A DNA stretch of 37,058 nt from Lewinellaceae bacterium (GCA_024642625.1 JAHEAU010000007.1:1-37058), one strand, 5' to 3'; numbered from the stretch's first letter, positions 26,318-34,200 are shown. The notes: generated by a model not told the origin, from the letters alone. Made by a program: numbers and translations.

Positions 26318-26818
26318 TCAGTAGGTGTCAAGTTCGTTATAAGGCGAATGGCTGAAACCTCGTTTTTACAATGATGGAGCTAGGGTATGAGGGTCGATAA
26401 GAGTAAGCTCTCGAAATCTCAATTTACCACAGAGGGCACGGAGTTTCACAGAGTTGTTCTTTCTCGCCCCGACCCCGAGCACTCGTGGGGGCTGTTCGCC
26501 TTTCGCCGTTCACCGTTCGCTTGAGTAGGGTAATATTTAAGAACCTTATCCTGATTGAAAAGGTTAAGCATGCCTGCCGTGGCAGGGGTAATAGGCAAAA
26601 GGTAATGCCTGCCCGCCGGTAGGCAGGGGCCTTTTTGAAATCCAATTCTCAAGTATCAATCTGGATCCCAAGTTGAATTCGAAATTAGCCAATAACCCAA
26701 TAACGAAATAACGCCTCATGTCCCCCTCCCACGAAAATGCTGATATCGGAGACAAATGATCCAATGAGGGGGTGGGCCGGCAGTCTACTTTAGAGATAAA
26801 ACAGGCAATCTAGACATG

Positions 26819-26836
26819 CCCCCGAGTACTCGGGGG
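26819..26836. repeat. Perfect 18-bp GC-rich palindrome
   Basis: CCCCCGAGTACTCGGGGG is its own reverse complement. Weaker relatives are at 15061-15076 and 26473-26490, so it belongs to a small family in this genome. Confidence 0.75.
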
Positions 26837-27038
26837 GGGAGGATGTGAGGACCGAGGACCGAACACTGAATATTTGACGCCGTACTTCTCATCGAAATAA
26901 CCCAATAACGAAATAACACTTGAAGCCGGCTTTTTGTCTGAATCATGATTTTCAAGATTTCATGATGAACAGGATGCCAAATAAATGGTGCCGAACGCCG
27001 TATAGCAAACACCGTCCTTCTCATCGAAATAACCCAAT

Positions 27039-27066
27039 CTTGACTGCCGATAGGCAGTAACTCAAT
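27039..27066. repeat. 28-bp palindromic insertion with duplicated CAAT
   Basis: The word array at 26883-26918 reads continuously CCCAATAACG. The sister copy at 27013-27078 is the same except that 28 bases are inserted after CAAT. They carry the palindrome ACTGCCGATAGGCAGT and end in a second CAAT. This is the footprint expected from insertion of a small palindromic element with a 4-bp target duplication. Confidence 0.55.
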
Positions 27067-27161
27067 AACGAAATAACACAGCTTACTGCCTGCTTATCAG
27101 CGTCACAGATTTACAATTTTACAGAAACCGTAGCGGCGAAAAGCGACGGGCGAAAAGCGCC

Positions 27162-27602
27162 CTATTCCGGTTGCGGCCATCCCAGATATCCTTCATCCAG
27201 GTTGTAGACATCCTGAATGCCATGATCCTGCATCAGGCTGCAAGCTTTGCGACTGCGCTGTCCGGATCGGCAATACACGAGGTACATTTTGGTTTTGTCC
27301 ATTGTTGAAATACCGGCCAGAAAGGTGCTGTCCTGGGTGACATCGAGGAGTTGAGCACCTTCGATATGCCCGGCATGAAATTCACCTGGCGTGCGTACAT
27401 CCAGGATAACCAGGTTCTTGTTTTTGTCAATCAAGGATTGTGCCTTTTCGGCAGTTATTGACGGAAACGCATCTGCTACTTCGACATCTTTGGGAATCCG
27501 ATCTTCATTGATGTTGCGCTGGACGACACCGCTTTCGGAATTTTGGCAAGCCATCAATAAGATGAACAAGAAGAAGAGAGCAAAGTATGTGAATTGTTTC
27601 AT
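27162..27602 (-). CDS. Rhodanese-domain lipoprotein
   Basis: A 146-residue protein. The first 19 residues are a lipoprotein signal ending in the lipobox LMAC (MKQFTYFALFFLFILLMAC), so Cys19 is probably acylated and the protein membrane-anchored. The rest is one rhodanese fold, with LVILDVRTPGEFHAGHIEGA and the active-site loop YCRSGQRSRKA, whose Cys would carry persulfide. Rhodaneses transfer sulfur or act as sulfur carriers; the substrate is not evident. A full promoter (TTG-N21-TAACTTTG) lies just upstream. Confidence 0.94.
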   Translation of the reverse strand: MKQFTYFALFFLFILLMACQNSESGVVQRNINEDRIPKDVEVADAFPSITAEKAQSLIDKNKNLVILDVRTPGEFHAGHIEGAQLLDVTQDSTFLAGISTMDKTKMYLVYCRSGQRSRKACSLMQDHGIQDVYNLDEGYLGWPQPE

Positions 27603-27624
27603 GTCGTGTTTGGTTATTGGGGTG

Positions 27625-27656
27625 CAAAGTTATACCAGAATGCGTAGTTGGAACAA
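27625..27656 (-). promoter_or_regulatory. Promoter of the rhodanese lipoprotein: TTG-N21-TAACTTTG
   Basis: Minus strand: TTG at 27654-27656, 21 bases, then TAACTTTG at 27625-27632, the two-part Bacteroidota sigma-A promoter. The -7 box ends 22 bases before the ATG. Confidence 0.7.
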
Positions 27657-27851
27657 GAGGTAGGTATGATCTTGAGACAAATGGAAACAATTAATCGTGT
27701 CCAGTCTTCCCCTTCAAACAAATTCAAGGTTCATTCCAAATGTTGAATCATCTTCTTTTTCAGGATGTTTGGTAGGGAGTTTGATCTGTAAAAGGCCTTT
27801 GAATGTCGCTTTAGCAATCAGAAAAAGAGGGTGTAAAATGCACATTTTCAA

Positions 27852-27896
27852 TCAAGTATGTTTCGAATAAACTCATACTTGACTTCCGACGGAAGT
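27852..27896. repeat. Two adjacent inverted repeats downstream of mobA
   Basis: TCAAGTATG (27852-27860) pairs with CATACTTGA (27874-27882) around a 13-base loop. ACTTCCG-A-CGGAAGT (27882-27896) follows, sharing one base. They lie about 40 bases past the mobA stop in the 335-base gap to the rhodanese gene. There is no T-run, so a terminator role is uncertain. The rest of that gap shows nothing recognisable. Confidence 0.5.
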
Positions 27897-27937
27897 AACC
27901 AATAAACAACCTCCTTGACTACTCCACACTTCGACTC

Positions 27938-28510
27938 CTAACTGAACAAGTCAATATCTTCAGGTTGATTGATATTTTTCAACGCATCACCATTGACCGG
28001 TTCGACAATAAAAACAGGGTTAGAATCAAGGATGCGTCGAAGACTAAACTGGTTGTTATCCCAGGCATTTTGGATAAGGTCAAAAGCGAGTGGCTCCCAT
28101 AGTGCAGCAAGCGGCTGAAGGATACCTGATTCTGGGTCTATGAATACGGTAGCCATTTTGTCAGGCTGCCGGTGAGTCAGGAGTTGCTGCAAATGAGATT
28201 TCGTCATAAAGGGTAGATCCACAGCAAGGACTAACCATGATGATTGTGGATAAAGTCGCATGCTGGAAAGCAATCCACTAATCGGCCCATGTGGGGGTAG
28301 CTGATCGATGATCAACTCACCATATGGTGAATAGGCTGCTGCCTGCACCTCCCTGCAAGAAATGAAAACCGAATCAGTAACGGATCGAATGAGTTCAACC
28401 TGATGCTGCAAAAGGGGTACTCCATTCCAATGTAAGGATCCTTTGTCTTGCCCCATGCGGGTACTAAACCCACCGGAGAGGACCAAACCCCGGATTTCCG
28501 GAATGGACAT
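27938..28510 (-). CDS. mobA: Molybdenum cofactor guanylyltransferase MobA
   Basis: A 190-residue nucleotidyltransferase that attaches GMP to molybdopterin. It shows the signature LVLSGGFSTRMGQDKGSLHW, the PPHGPISGLLSSM segment, LAVDLPFM, and ILQPLAALWEP. No other cofactor-synthesis gene is in the window. Its ATG shares one base with the upstream gene's TAA (TAATG), so the two are coupled despite having no known functional link. Confidence 0.9.
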   Translation of the reverse strand: MSIPEIRGLVLSGGFSTRMGQDKGSLHWNGVPLLQHQVELIRSVTDSVFISCREVQAAAYSPYGELIIDQLPPHGPISGLLSSMRLYPQSSWLVLAVDLPFMTKSHLQQLLTHRQPDKMATVFIDPESGILQPLAALWEPLAFDLIQNAWDNNQFSLRRILDSNPVFIVEPVNGDALKNINQPEDIDLFS

Positions 28511-29373
28511 TACGCCGGTTTGTCGTCGATCACCTCGGCATCGTCGATGATATCGTCACCATCTCCATCACGGTCTTCAAAGCCGTAGGTTGGACCGGTT
28601 CCTTTCGGTTTTTCGGTTGGCTCTCCCGGTTCGATGGTCATTTCGCCATGGTGGTAGTTGCCTTTGGCAAACTCATCTGCTTTTTCGAAAAAGCCACCTT
28701 TGCCTTTGCCCTCCAGAAGGGAATCATCCAGGGCTTCCAAATGGGATTTCCCTTGTGGAGATTCGCTTTTAAAACGGGCTGTCCTAGCCAGCTCTTCCGC
28801 CTTTTTGGCAGCCTCTTCCAGGTCGTGTTTTGCGGCTTCTGCTTGTGCTTTGTCGTACAGTTCTTCTGCCTTTTTACCGGCCTTGTCACTTGTGTCCTTC
28901 AGCATTTCTTTGGCTTTATCCAGGAAGGCACCACCTTTTTCCATGATCTCACCGCCCACCTTTTCGGCCAGTTGCCCAGCTTTTTCGGCGACTTGTTCTC
29001 CGGCCGATAGGACTTTTTCACCGATTTCCTCAATGCCTTCTTCCATGCGTTTGCCTCGTTCAAGGATCTTGTTGCCGGTCTTTTCCGCAAAATCTCCCGC
29101 CATGTGCATGATGTCCTCCCCTGTTTCACGCAGGGTGTGGGCGGATTTATCCGGGGGTGTTTCGGCGCTCGTGTCGGTTTTGGGCGGAGTGACGTTTTGC
29201 CCTTCTGGCGGTTCGACACCGGATTCTTTGCGGATGCGATCCATCCAGGCATCCAGATCTTCCTTGGTTTCACGAATGGATTCGCGGAAGGTGTCTTCCG
29301 TTTTTTCAGCGGCAGAGCGGGTCACGGCTTTGGCACCAAAGAGGAGTCGTTTGAGGTCGGAAAGTAGAGACAT
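28510..29373 (-). CDS. Amphipathic helical, LEA-like protein of unknown function
   Basis: A 287-residue protein of low-complexity, charged, Ala/Glu/Lys-rich sequence with no signal peptide. The N-terminus MSLLSDLKRLLFGAKAVTRS is followed by an extended helix-forming region (about residues 90-200) with repeated AEK-G and EKAGQLAEKVG-type units, similar in style to LEA group 4 or apolipoprotein-like segments. The C-terminus is acidic (EDRDGDGDDIIDDAEVIDD). I chose the ATG at 29373, because the earlier ATG would add 17 residues unlike the rest. The shape suggests stress protection or membrane or cell-envelope association, but this is inference. It precedes mobA with a one-base overlap. A near-consensus TACCTTTC box is at 29400-29407. 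Confidence 0.8.
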   Translation of the reverse strand: MSLLSDLKRLLFGAKAVTRSAAEKTEDTFRESIRETKEDLDAWMDRIRKESGVEPPEGQNVTPPKTDTSAETPPDKSAHTLRETGEDIMHMAGDFAEKTGNKILERGKRMEEGIEEIGEKVLSAGEQVAEKAGQLAEKVGGEIMEKGGAFLDKAKEMLKDTSDKAGKKAEELYDKAQAEAAKHDLEEAAKKAEELARTARFKSESPQGKSHLEALDDSLLEGKGKGGFFEKADEFAKGNYHHGEMTIEPGEPTEKPKGTGPTYGFEDRDGDGDDIIDDAEVIDDKPA

Positions 29374-29569
29374 GGTAAAAATGGCGGATGATTGTTCGGG
29401 AAAGGTACAGGTTTCCCAGTTCAATATGGACTAGATGAATCGGGTAAAGGGAGCTGGATGAACTCAATAGCGCCGGTATGGATTCGCAGGTAAGTTGGAA
29501 TTTGTGCGAAATTTGACCTGTTTTTCAGTGGGTTACAAGGGGTGGAGTGTATTTTTTTTTCAGAAAAGC

Positions 29570-29600
29570 TTGTCTTTGACGTGGAATGATTCTACCTTTG
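29570..29600 (+). promoter_or_regulatory. Promoter of the rplM operon: TTG-N20-TACCTTTG
   Basis: TTG at 29570-29572, 20 bases, then TACCTTTG at 29593-29600: both elements and spacing match the Bacteroidota housekeeping promoter. It leaves a leader of about 40 bases before the GTG start of rplM. Confidence 0.75.
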
Positions 29601-29647
29601 CACGCGCTTTGGATAAAGCATAATTAGACGTATAAAATTTTACGATC

Positions 29648-30091
29648 GTGAATACCCTCAGTTATCGCACCGAATCGGCTAAAAAGGAGCAGGTTGAGCG
29701 TCGTTGGTTCATCGTCGATGCAAATCAAGTGGTCGTTGGCCGTTTGAGTACGCAGATCGCCGCTGTACTACGAGGCAAACATCGCCCCGACTTTACGCCC
29801 CATGTCGACACCGGCGATTACGTTATTGTAATCAACGCGGACAAAGTCCGCTTTACAGGGAAAAAGATGCTTCAGAAGACGTATCTGTCCTATTCTCTGT
29901 ATCCGGGTGGACAGAAGTCACGCACGCCTGCAGATCTCCTGGCCAAAAAGCCAGAGCGAATCCTGGAGAATGCCGTACGTGGCATGTTGCCAAAGACCAA
30001 GCTTGGTCGGGCAATGTTCAAGAAACTATTTGTGTATGCCGGCGCTGAGCATCCGCATCAGGCCCAGCAGCCTCAACCCCTCAAATACTAA
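29648..30091 (+). CDS. rplM: 50S ribosomal protein L13
   Basis: A 147-residue ribosomal protein starting from GTG ([14 protein letters not shown]). Conserved parts are [40 protein letters not shown], and the [19 protein letters not shown] segment. GTG is preferred because the N-terminus NTLSY matches Bacteroidota L13. It is the first gene of rplM-rpsI-rpsB-tsf, a conserved order, and it lies 5 bases ahead of rpsI. Confidence 0.98.
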   Translation: MNTLSYRTESAKKEQVERRWFIVDANQVVVGRLSTQIAAVLRGKHRPDFTPHVDTGDYVIVINADKVRFTGKKMLQKTYLSYSLYPGGQKSRTPADLLAKKPERILENAVRGMLPKTKLGRAMFKKLFVYAGAEHPHQAQQPQPLKY

Positions 30092-30096
30092 CAGGC

Positions 30097-30486
30097 ATGG
30101 ATTTTATTAATGCTGTAGGTCGTCGTAAAGCTTCGGTTGCCCGAGTTTATTTACGCAAGGGGACCGGTTCGGTTCAGATCAACGGAAAACCGTTGGCTGA
30201 ATACTTTCCGATGCCTCATATCCAGTCCAAGGTGACTGACCCTCTTCATACTGTTGGCCTCGAGACGGCTGAGTACGACATCATCATTAACGTGATGGGT
30301 GGCGGATTCAAAGGTCAGGCTGAAGCAGTACGGATGGGGATCTCCCGTGTACTCATCAAGTTGAATGAGGACTTCCGTAAAGGACTGAAGGAGAAAAAAT
30401 TCCTCACTCGTGATGCTCGTGAAGTTGAACGGAAGAAGTACGGTAAGCCGAAGGCCCGGAAGAGCTTCCAGTTCAGCAAACGTTAA
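30097..30486 (+). CDS. rpsI: 30S ribosomal protein S9
   Basis: A 129-residue S9. It begins MDFINAVGRRKASVARVYLR and has GGGFKGQAEAVRMGISRVLI. It ends in the KKYGKPKARKSFQFSKR tail, which in S9 reaches toward the P-site tRNA. Spacing of 5 bases to rplM and 24 bases to rpsB supports co-transcription. Confidence 0.98.
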   Translation: MDFINAVGRRKASVARVYLRKGTGSVQINGKPLAEYFPMPHIQSKVTDPLHTVGLETAEYDIIINVMGGGFKGQAEAVRMGISRVLIKLNEDFRKGLKEKKFLTRDAREVERKKYGKPKARKSFQFSKR

Positions 30487-30510
30487 TCCCCCTCAAATCT
30501 GCGGACCACA

Positions 30511-31239
30511 ATGGAAAACACGATGTATAAAGAACTGCTGGAGGCCGGCGCACATTTTGGCCACCTCAAGCGTAAGTGGAACCCCAAGATGCAGCCCTAT
30601 ATTTTCATGGAGCGCAAGGGGATCCACATTATTGACCTGCACCGGACGGAAAGCTGTTTGGGGAAAGCAGCTGACTATGCTCGTCAACTGGCCAAGTCTG
30701 GCCGGAAGATCATGTTCGTTGCCACCAAGAAGCAAGCTCGTGAGATCGTCAAAAATGCGGCGGAGAGTGTCAACATGCCTTTCGTGACCGATCGTTGGTT
30801 GGGTGGTATGATGACCAACTTCTCTACGATCCGGAAGTCTGTCAAGAAAATGCAATCTATCGAGCGGATGCTCGGCGATGGCTCCTTGACCAGCATCACC
30901 AAGAAAGAACGTCTGACGTTGTCACGGGAGCGGGATAAGATGAACAAGGTATTGGGCGGTATTACCGACCTGAACCGTCTTCCTCACGCACTGTTTGTTG
31001 TGGATATCCACCATGAACATATCGCTGTTGCCGAAGCGAACCGCCTTGGAATCAAGACCATCGCTATTGTTGATACCAATTCAGATCCGAACCAGGTTGA
31101 CTTCCCCATTCCGGCGAATGATGATGCATCACGCTCTATCGAGGTGATCACACGTCATTTGACGACAGCGATTAAGGAAGGACTTGCCGAGCGTCAGGCC
31201 AACAAGGCCAACGCCACAGAAGAGGAATCTGAAGATTAA
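30511..31239 (+). CDS. rpsB: 30S ribosomal protein S2
   Basis: A 242-residue S2, with LLEAGAHFGHLKRKWNPKMQ, YIFMERKGIHIIDLHRTES, VTDRWLGGMMTNFSTI and ALFVVDIHHEHIAVAEANRL. The acidic C-terminus EEESED is short. It is followed after 23 bases by tsf, the usual partner. Confidence 0.98.
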   Translation: MENTMYKELLEAGAHFGHLKRKWNPKMQPYIFMERKGIHIIDLHRTESCLGKAADYARQLAKSGRKIMFVATKKQAREIVKNAAESVNMPFVTDRWLGGMMTNFSTIRKSVKKMQSIERMLGDGSLTSITKKERLTLSRERDKMNKVLGGITDLNRLPHALFVVDIHHEHIAVAEANRLGIKTIAIVDTNSDPNQVDFPIPANDDASRSIEVITRHLTTAIKEGLAERQANKANATEEESED

Positions 31240-31262
31240 TACCTATAAAAAACGATTTACCC

Positions 31263-32087
31263 ATGATCACAGCCGCAGATGTAAAGAATCTACGCGATAC
31301 GACCGGTGCCGGAATGATGGACTGCAAGAAAGCTCTGGAAGAATCTGGAGGCGACTTGGAAGGAGCCATCGAGATCCTGCGTAAACAAGGCCAGAAATTG
31401 AGCCTCAAGCGTGCTGATCGCGAAGCCAATGAAGGCGTCGTTATCGCACTCACCTCTGATGACCACAAAAGAGGTGTGATTATCAAACTGAGCTCCGAAA
31501 CGGACTTCGTTGCCAAGAATGACAATTTTGTCAATCTGGCCGGGAAGTTTGCGCAGATCGCTCTGGATGCCTTTCCCGCTGATGTGAATGCATTGCTTGC
31601 TCTTCCTTTTGAAGATATTACCATCGGAGAAAAGGTAACCGAACAAGTTGGTGTGATCGGCGAGAAGATCGAACTGGCCTCCTATGAGCGTCTCGAAGCA
31701 GATACGGTTGCTCCTTATATCCACATGGGTAACAAGGCCGGCGTACTGGTTGGATTGAATAAATCAAGTGATGCGATTTATGATGCCGGACGGGATGTCG
31801 CCATGCAGGTTGCTGCCATGAAACCCATTGCAGTAGATCAGGATGGAATCGATGCTTCCGTGATTGCAAAGGAAATTGAAATTGGAAAAGAGATTGCACG
31901 GCAGGAAGGCAAGGCTGAGGAAATGCTCGAGAAGATCGCAATGGGCAAACTCAACAAGTTTTACAAGGAGAGCACCCTGCTCAACCAGGACTACGTGAAA
32001 GGCAATAAACAATCCGTTGCTGATTATCTGAAAACTGTAGATAAGGAATTGACCGTCACGGCATTCCGACATGTTACTCTCGGTTAA
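31263..32087 (+). CDS. tsf: Elongation factor Ts
   Basis: A 274-residue nucleotide-exchange factor for EF-Tu. The N-terminal UBA-like segment [20 protein letters not shown] and the catalytic [10 protein letters not shown] are intact, as is the C-terminal [19 protein letters not shown]. It ends the operon; a strong terminator starts 8 bases past the stop. Confidence 0.98.
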   Translation: MITAADVKNLRDTTGAGMMDCKKALEESGGDLEGAIEILRKQGQKLSLKRADREANEGVVIALTSDDHKRGVIIKLSSETDFVAKNDNFVNLAGKFAQIALDAFPADVNALLALPFEDITIGEKVTEQVGVIGEKIELASYERLEADTVAPYIHMGNKAGVLVGLNKSSDAIYDAGRDVAMQVAAMKPIAVDQDGIDASVIAKEIEIGKEIARQEGKAEEMLEKIAMGKLNKFYKESTLLNQDYVKGNKQSVADYLKTVDKELTVTAFRHVTLG

Positions 32088-32094
32088 ATGAAAT

Positions 32095-32130
32095 AAAGAG
32101 CGAATCGCAGTTGTGGTTCGCTCTTTTTTT
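32095..32130 (+). terminator. Rho-independent terminator after tsf
   Basis: GAGCGAATC (32098-32106) pairs with GGTTCGCTC (32115-32123) around an 8-base loop, with one G-T pair. It is followed by seven T. The stem can extend with AAA/TTT. It ends the rplM-rpsI-rpsB-tsf transcript. Confidence 0.92.
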
Positions 32131-32149
32131 ATGTGTAAATTTCCTCCCT

Positions 32150-32863
32150 ATGAAGACCCGGTACAAACGCATCCTGCTTAAGCTCAGTGGAGAATCCTTG
32201 ATGGGTGACAATGCCTATGGCATCGATTCGTCAATGTTGGAACGGTATGCTTCCCAAATCAGTGACCTCCTGGTCCTTGATGTAGAAGTGGCGGTTGTGA
32301 TCGGTGGAGGAAATATCTTCCGCGGATTACAAGCTACAGAAAGCGGGATTGAGCGCGTACAAGGCGACTATATGGGTATGCTGGCCACCGTGATCAACGG
32401 TATGGCCCTGCAGAGTGCGCTGGAGTTGAAGGGCATTTATAGTCGCTTGATCTCCGCGATCGAAATGAAGGAAATCGCGGAACCCTATATCCGCAGAAGA
32501 GCCATTCGCCACCTGGAAAAAGGACGTGTCGTCATCTTCTCGGCAGGTACCGGAAGCCCTTATTTTACAACGGATAGCGCAGCGGCACTCCGAGCCAGTG
32601 AAATTGATGCGGATGTCATCCTGAAAGGAACACGTGTGGATGGGATCTACAATACAGATCCCCTCAAAGATCCGGATGCAGTTCGTTTCGAACATCTCAC
32701 CTTTGCAAAAGCCATCCAACTTGGGCTGAAAGTCATGGATATGACGGCATTCACGTTGTGCCAGGAAAACAACATTCCGATTGTGGTTTTCGATATCAAT
32801 GATACCGAAAATCTCAAGCGAATTGTCATGGGTGAACGAGTCGGCACCCTCGTTGAGGGATAA
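32150..32863 (+). CDS. pyrH: UMP kinase
   Basis: A 237-residue UMP kinase of the amino-acid-kinase fold that makes UDP. It shows [26 protein letters not shown], the [17 protein letters not shown] segment, and [21 protein letters not shown] chose the ATG at 32150, since the upstream in-frame ATG at 32111 lies in the terminator region of tsf. The position downstream of tsf is the common order. Its stop codon is the first three bases of a 28-bp sequence repeated at 33452. Confidence 0.97.
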   Translation: MKTRYKRILLKLSGESLMGDNAYGIDSSMLERYASQISDLLVLDVEVAVVIGGGNIFRGLQATESGIERVQGDYMGMLATVINGMALQSALELKGIYSRLISAIEMKEIAEPYIRRRAIRHLEKGRVVIFSAGTGSPYFTTDSAAALRASEIDADVILKGTRVDGIYNTDPLKDPDAVRFEHLTFAKAIQLGLKVMDMTAFTLCQENNIPIVVFDINDTENLKRIVMGERVGTLVEG

Positions 32864-32888
32864 AAAAGAGGCGAAACATTTTTCGCCT
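32861..32888. repeat. 28-bp hairpin element, copy 1 (includes pyrH stop)
   Basis: AGGCGAAA (32869-32876) pairs with TTTCGCCT (32881-32888) around CATT. Six A precede it and no T-run follows on the plus strand, so as drawn it terminates better on the minus strand. The 28 bases are identical to 33452-33479. Confidence 0.7.
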
Positions 32889-33451
32889 GGAGCTGAAAGG
32901 AATTTTGATGTTCAATACTCGTCTCTAAACGTGGGCGTCCCGGATACTTAAAGGACCTGCACTCGATATGAAAGCACCAAAGATCAAATTCCAAACGACA
33001 AATAAATTCCAAACGACAAATTCAAATGTTCAAAATGCAAAATGGTGTGATTGCATTTTGGTTAGATTGATGAATTGACAACGTTGGAAGCAGAGTCATA
33101 CACCTTCCGTTCAACAGAATAACCAATAGCCTACTCTCTATCTGTATCCAATGTAGCCGTGGGTTTCTTGTCCTCGGAGGAGGATAACCCAATCCCTCTT
33201 TGAAGAATATTTTGGTCAAAGAATAACGTTGTTAATAGGAGCTTGAGTTTGTTACAGTCGCCAAACAAGGGCCCGGACCCATAGTGCTGGGGCCGGCAAG
33301 AGGCATGCCAAGCATGAAATTCAGAGTCCACAAATGTTTGGCACATCCACCGAATGGAAAACTGCACTTGTCAAATGGTAAAGTTGAATTTGTAAAGGAA
33401 ATGGCTGGATGTCTGATCATGAAAAGGGAGTCGGCCTCTTTGGATGAAGGC
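32889..33451. repeat. Gene-poor spacer with tandem 18-bp words
   Basis: No clear gene is seen. AAATTCCAAACGACAAAT occurs twice in tandem at 32986-33003 and 33004-33021, followed by AAATTCAAATGTTCAAAATG-like words. A short frame at 33305-33454 is listed separately. Remaining bases show nothing recognised. Confidence 0.65.
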
Positions 33452-33454
33452 TAA
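33305..33454 (+). CDS. Possible small protein, 49 aa (weak)
   Basis: A 50-codon frame starting ATG reads MPSMKFRVHKCLAHPPNGKL and ends ESASLDEG. It closes with TAA inside copy 2 of the 28-bp hairpin, the same arrangement as pyrH. The frame is open upstream for about 20 more codons without an ATG. There is no family match, promoter box or ribosome-binding site. It may be chance. Confidence 0.2.
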   Translation: MPSMKFRVHKCLAHPPNGKLHLSNGKVEFVKEMAGCLIMKRESASLDEG

Positions 33455-33479
33455 AAAAGAGGCGAAACATTTTTCGCCT
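33452..33479 (-). terminator. 28-bp hairpin element, copy 2: minus-strand terminator
   Basis: On the minus strand AGGCGAAA-AATG-TTTCGCCT is followed by C and six T, a classic terminator form, 17 bases past the lipoprotein stop codon. The 28 bases are identical to 32861-32888. Confidence 0.75.
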
Positions 33480-33496
33480 CCTTCGTTTCCTGGTCA

Positions 33497-34066
33497 TCAG
33501 TGATCACCATGGGAACACAACACGCCTGCGTTTTCTGTTTGGCTTGGTCCATGCAAAAGCAAATTCGTCGTCATCAGATGTCCCTCTTGTGATACATCCA
33601 CCCAGATGTCGGAACCGATCTCGCGAATAAATTGCCGGATACTGTTTCGAATCGTTGTTTCCAGCTGGTCGGGGATATAGGGGTAATCATTGACCCAAAG
33701 CCATTCCTGATTCGGATGGTTGACTTGAACTAATCGCCAGGAGATCAAGATGCGGTCCACAACGCGTTCGACACTACCACCCAACACCAGATCTACAGCT
33801 TGATCTTCTCCCATGGCCAGCAAACAGCGACTTCCCAGACATCCGGGGAAAGGGGATGCCAGGCTTGTATGTGCAGAAGAGGCTTTCAGCGCATAGGCTG
33901 TGGTCAGACTGATTTCTTCTTCCACCTGGATCTGGACCCATTTTGGTAATGCCGGCAAACCTGAGCAATGGATCTGGCCGATCAATATTGTCTCCTGATC
34001 TGGCGCCGAACAAGCGGTCAAACCAAACAGAAACATGAAAAATATGCCAGATGTCGTTCTCATCAT
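33497..34066 (-). CDS. Lipoprotein of unknown function
   Basis: A 189-residue protein from the ATG at 34066 (or 34063). The signal MMRTTSGIFFMFLFGLTAC ends in a lipobox LTAC. The middle holds CLGSRCLLAMGEDQAVDLVL and GGSVERVVDRILISWRLVQV. This resembles the pattern of TolB-N/LpoB-like alpha-beta domains (a Cys pair, then VLGGSV and a strand pair), but I do not claim a family. The C-terminus has YIPDQLETTIRNSIRQFIRE. An inverted repeat lies 11 bases upstream. The terminator at 33452-33479 follows. Confidence 0.7.
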   Translation of the reverse strand: MMRTTSGIFFMFLFGLTACSAPDQETILIGQIHCSGLPALPKWVQIQVEEEISLTTAYALKASSAHTSLASPFPGCLGSRCLLAMGEDQAVDLVLGGSVERVVDRILISWRLVQVNHPNQEWLWVNDYPYIPDQLETTIRNSIRQFIREIGSDIWVDVSQEGHLMTTNLLLHGPSQTENAGVLCSHGDH

Positions 34067-34076
34067 ACCTGCGCTT

Positions 34077-34102
34077 GGGACAAAAATGATGGATATTGTC
34101 CC
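34077..34102. promoter_or_regulatory. Perfect 7-bp dyad upstream of the lipoprotein gene
   Basis: GGGACAA (34077-34083) and TTGTCCC (34096-34102) face each other across 12 bases, just upstream of the lipoprotein ATG. The form suits a dimeric regulator's operator or a leader hairpin. The regulator is unknown. Confidence 0.4.
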
Positions 34103-34200
34103 TTCGTTTGAGGCGAATACTGCCACGAATACATTTAATTTTAGCTAATTATAATAAATACAAATATGAATGCGGGATTCACTCCTGTTTGAATTGCACC

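Larger units (their letters stand above)
26318..27161. repeat. Repeat-rich gene-free region
   Basis: About 840 bases between two converging genes contain no credible gene. Components from left to right: CACAGAGGGCACGGAG words (about 26431), an imperfect GC-rich palindrome (26473-26490), TTCGCCGTTCACCGTTCGC words (about 26503), TGCCTGCC-type palindromes (26573-26586, 26608-26627), three copies of the word CCAATAACGAAATAAC (about 26695, 26902 and 27063), the palindrome CCCCCGAGTACTCGGGGG (26819-26836), and a palindromic insertion (27039-27066). The copies near 26880 and 27010 also share CTTCTCATCGAAATAACC to their left. It looks like an accumulation site for small repeats. Confidence 0.8.

Noticed and set aside
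26318-27161. CRISPR array
   Set aside because: The repeats are short and irregular, without equal-length spacers, and no cas genes are near.
28658-29434. Long plus-strand open frame (258 codons) opposite the LEA-like gene
   Set aside because: It is Ser/Pro/Ala-rich low complexity, the expected mirror of an Ala/Glu/Lys-rich gene, and has no motif. The minus-strand frame has coherent heptad-like structure and couples to mobA.
32861-32888. Terminator for pyrH
   Set aside because: The hairpin has A's before and no T's after on the plus strand, so it is a poor pyrH terminator. It is recorded as a repeat instead.
33131-33420. Minus-strand frames of 62 and 78 codons before the lipoprotein terminator
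   Set aside because: Cys/His/Trp-rich odd composition, no family match, and they overlap each other in different frames.
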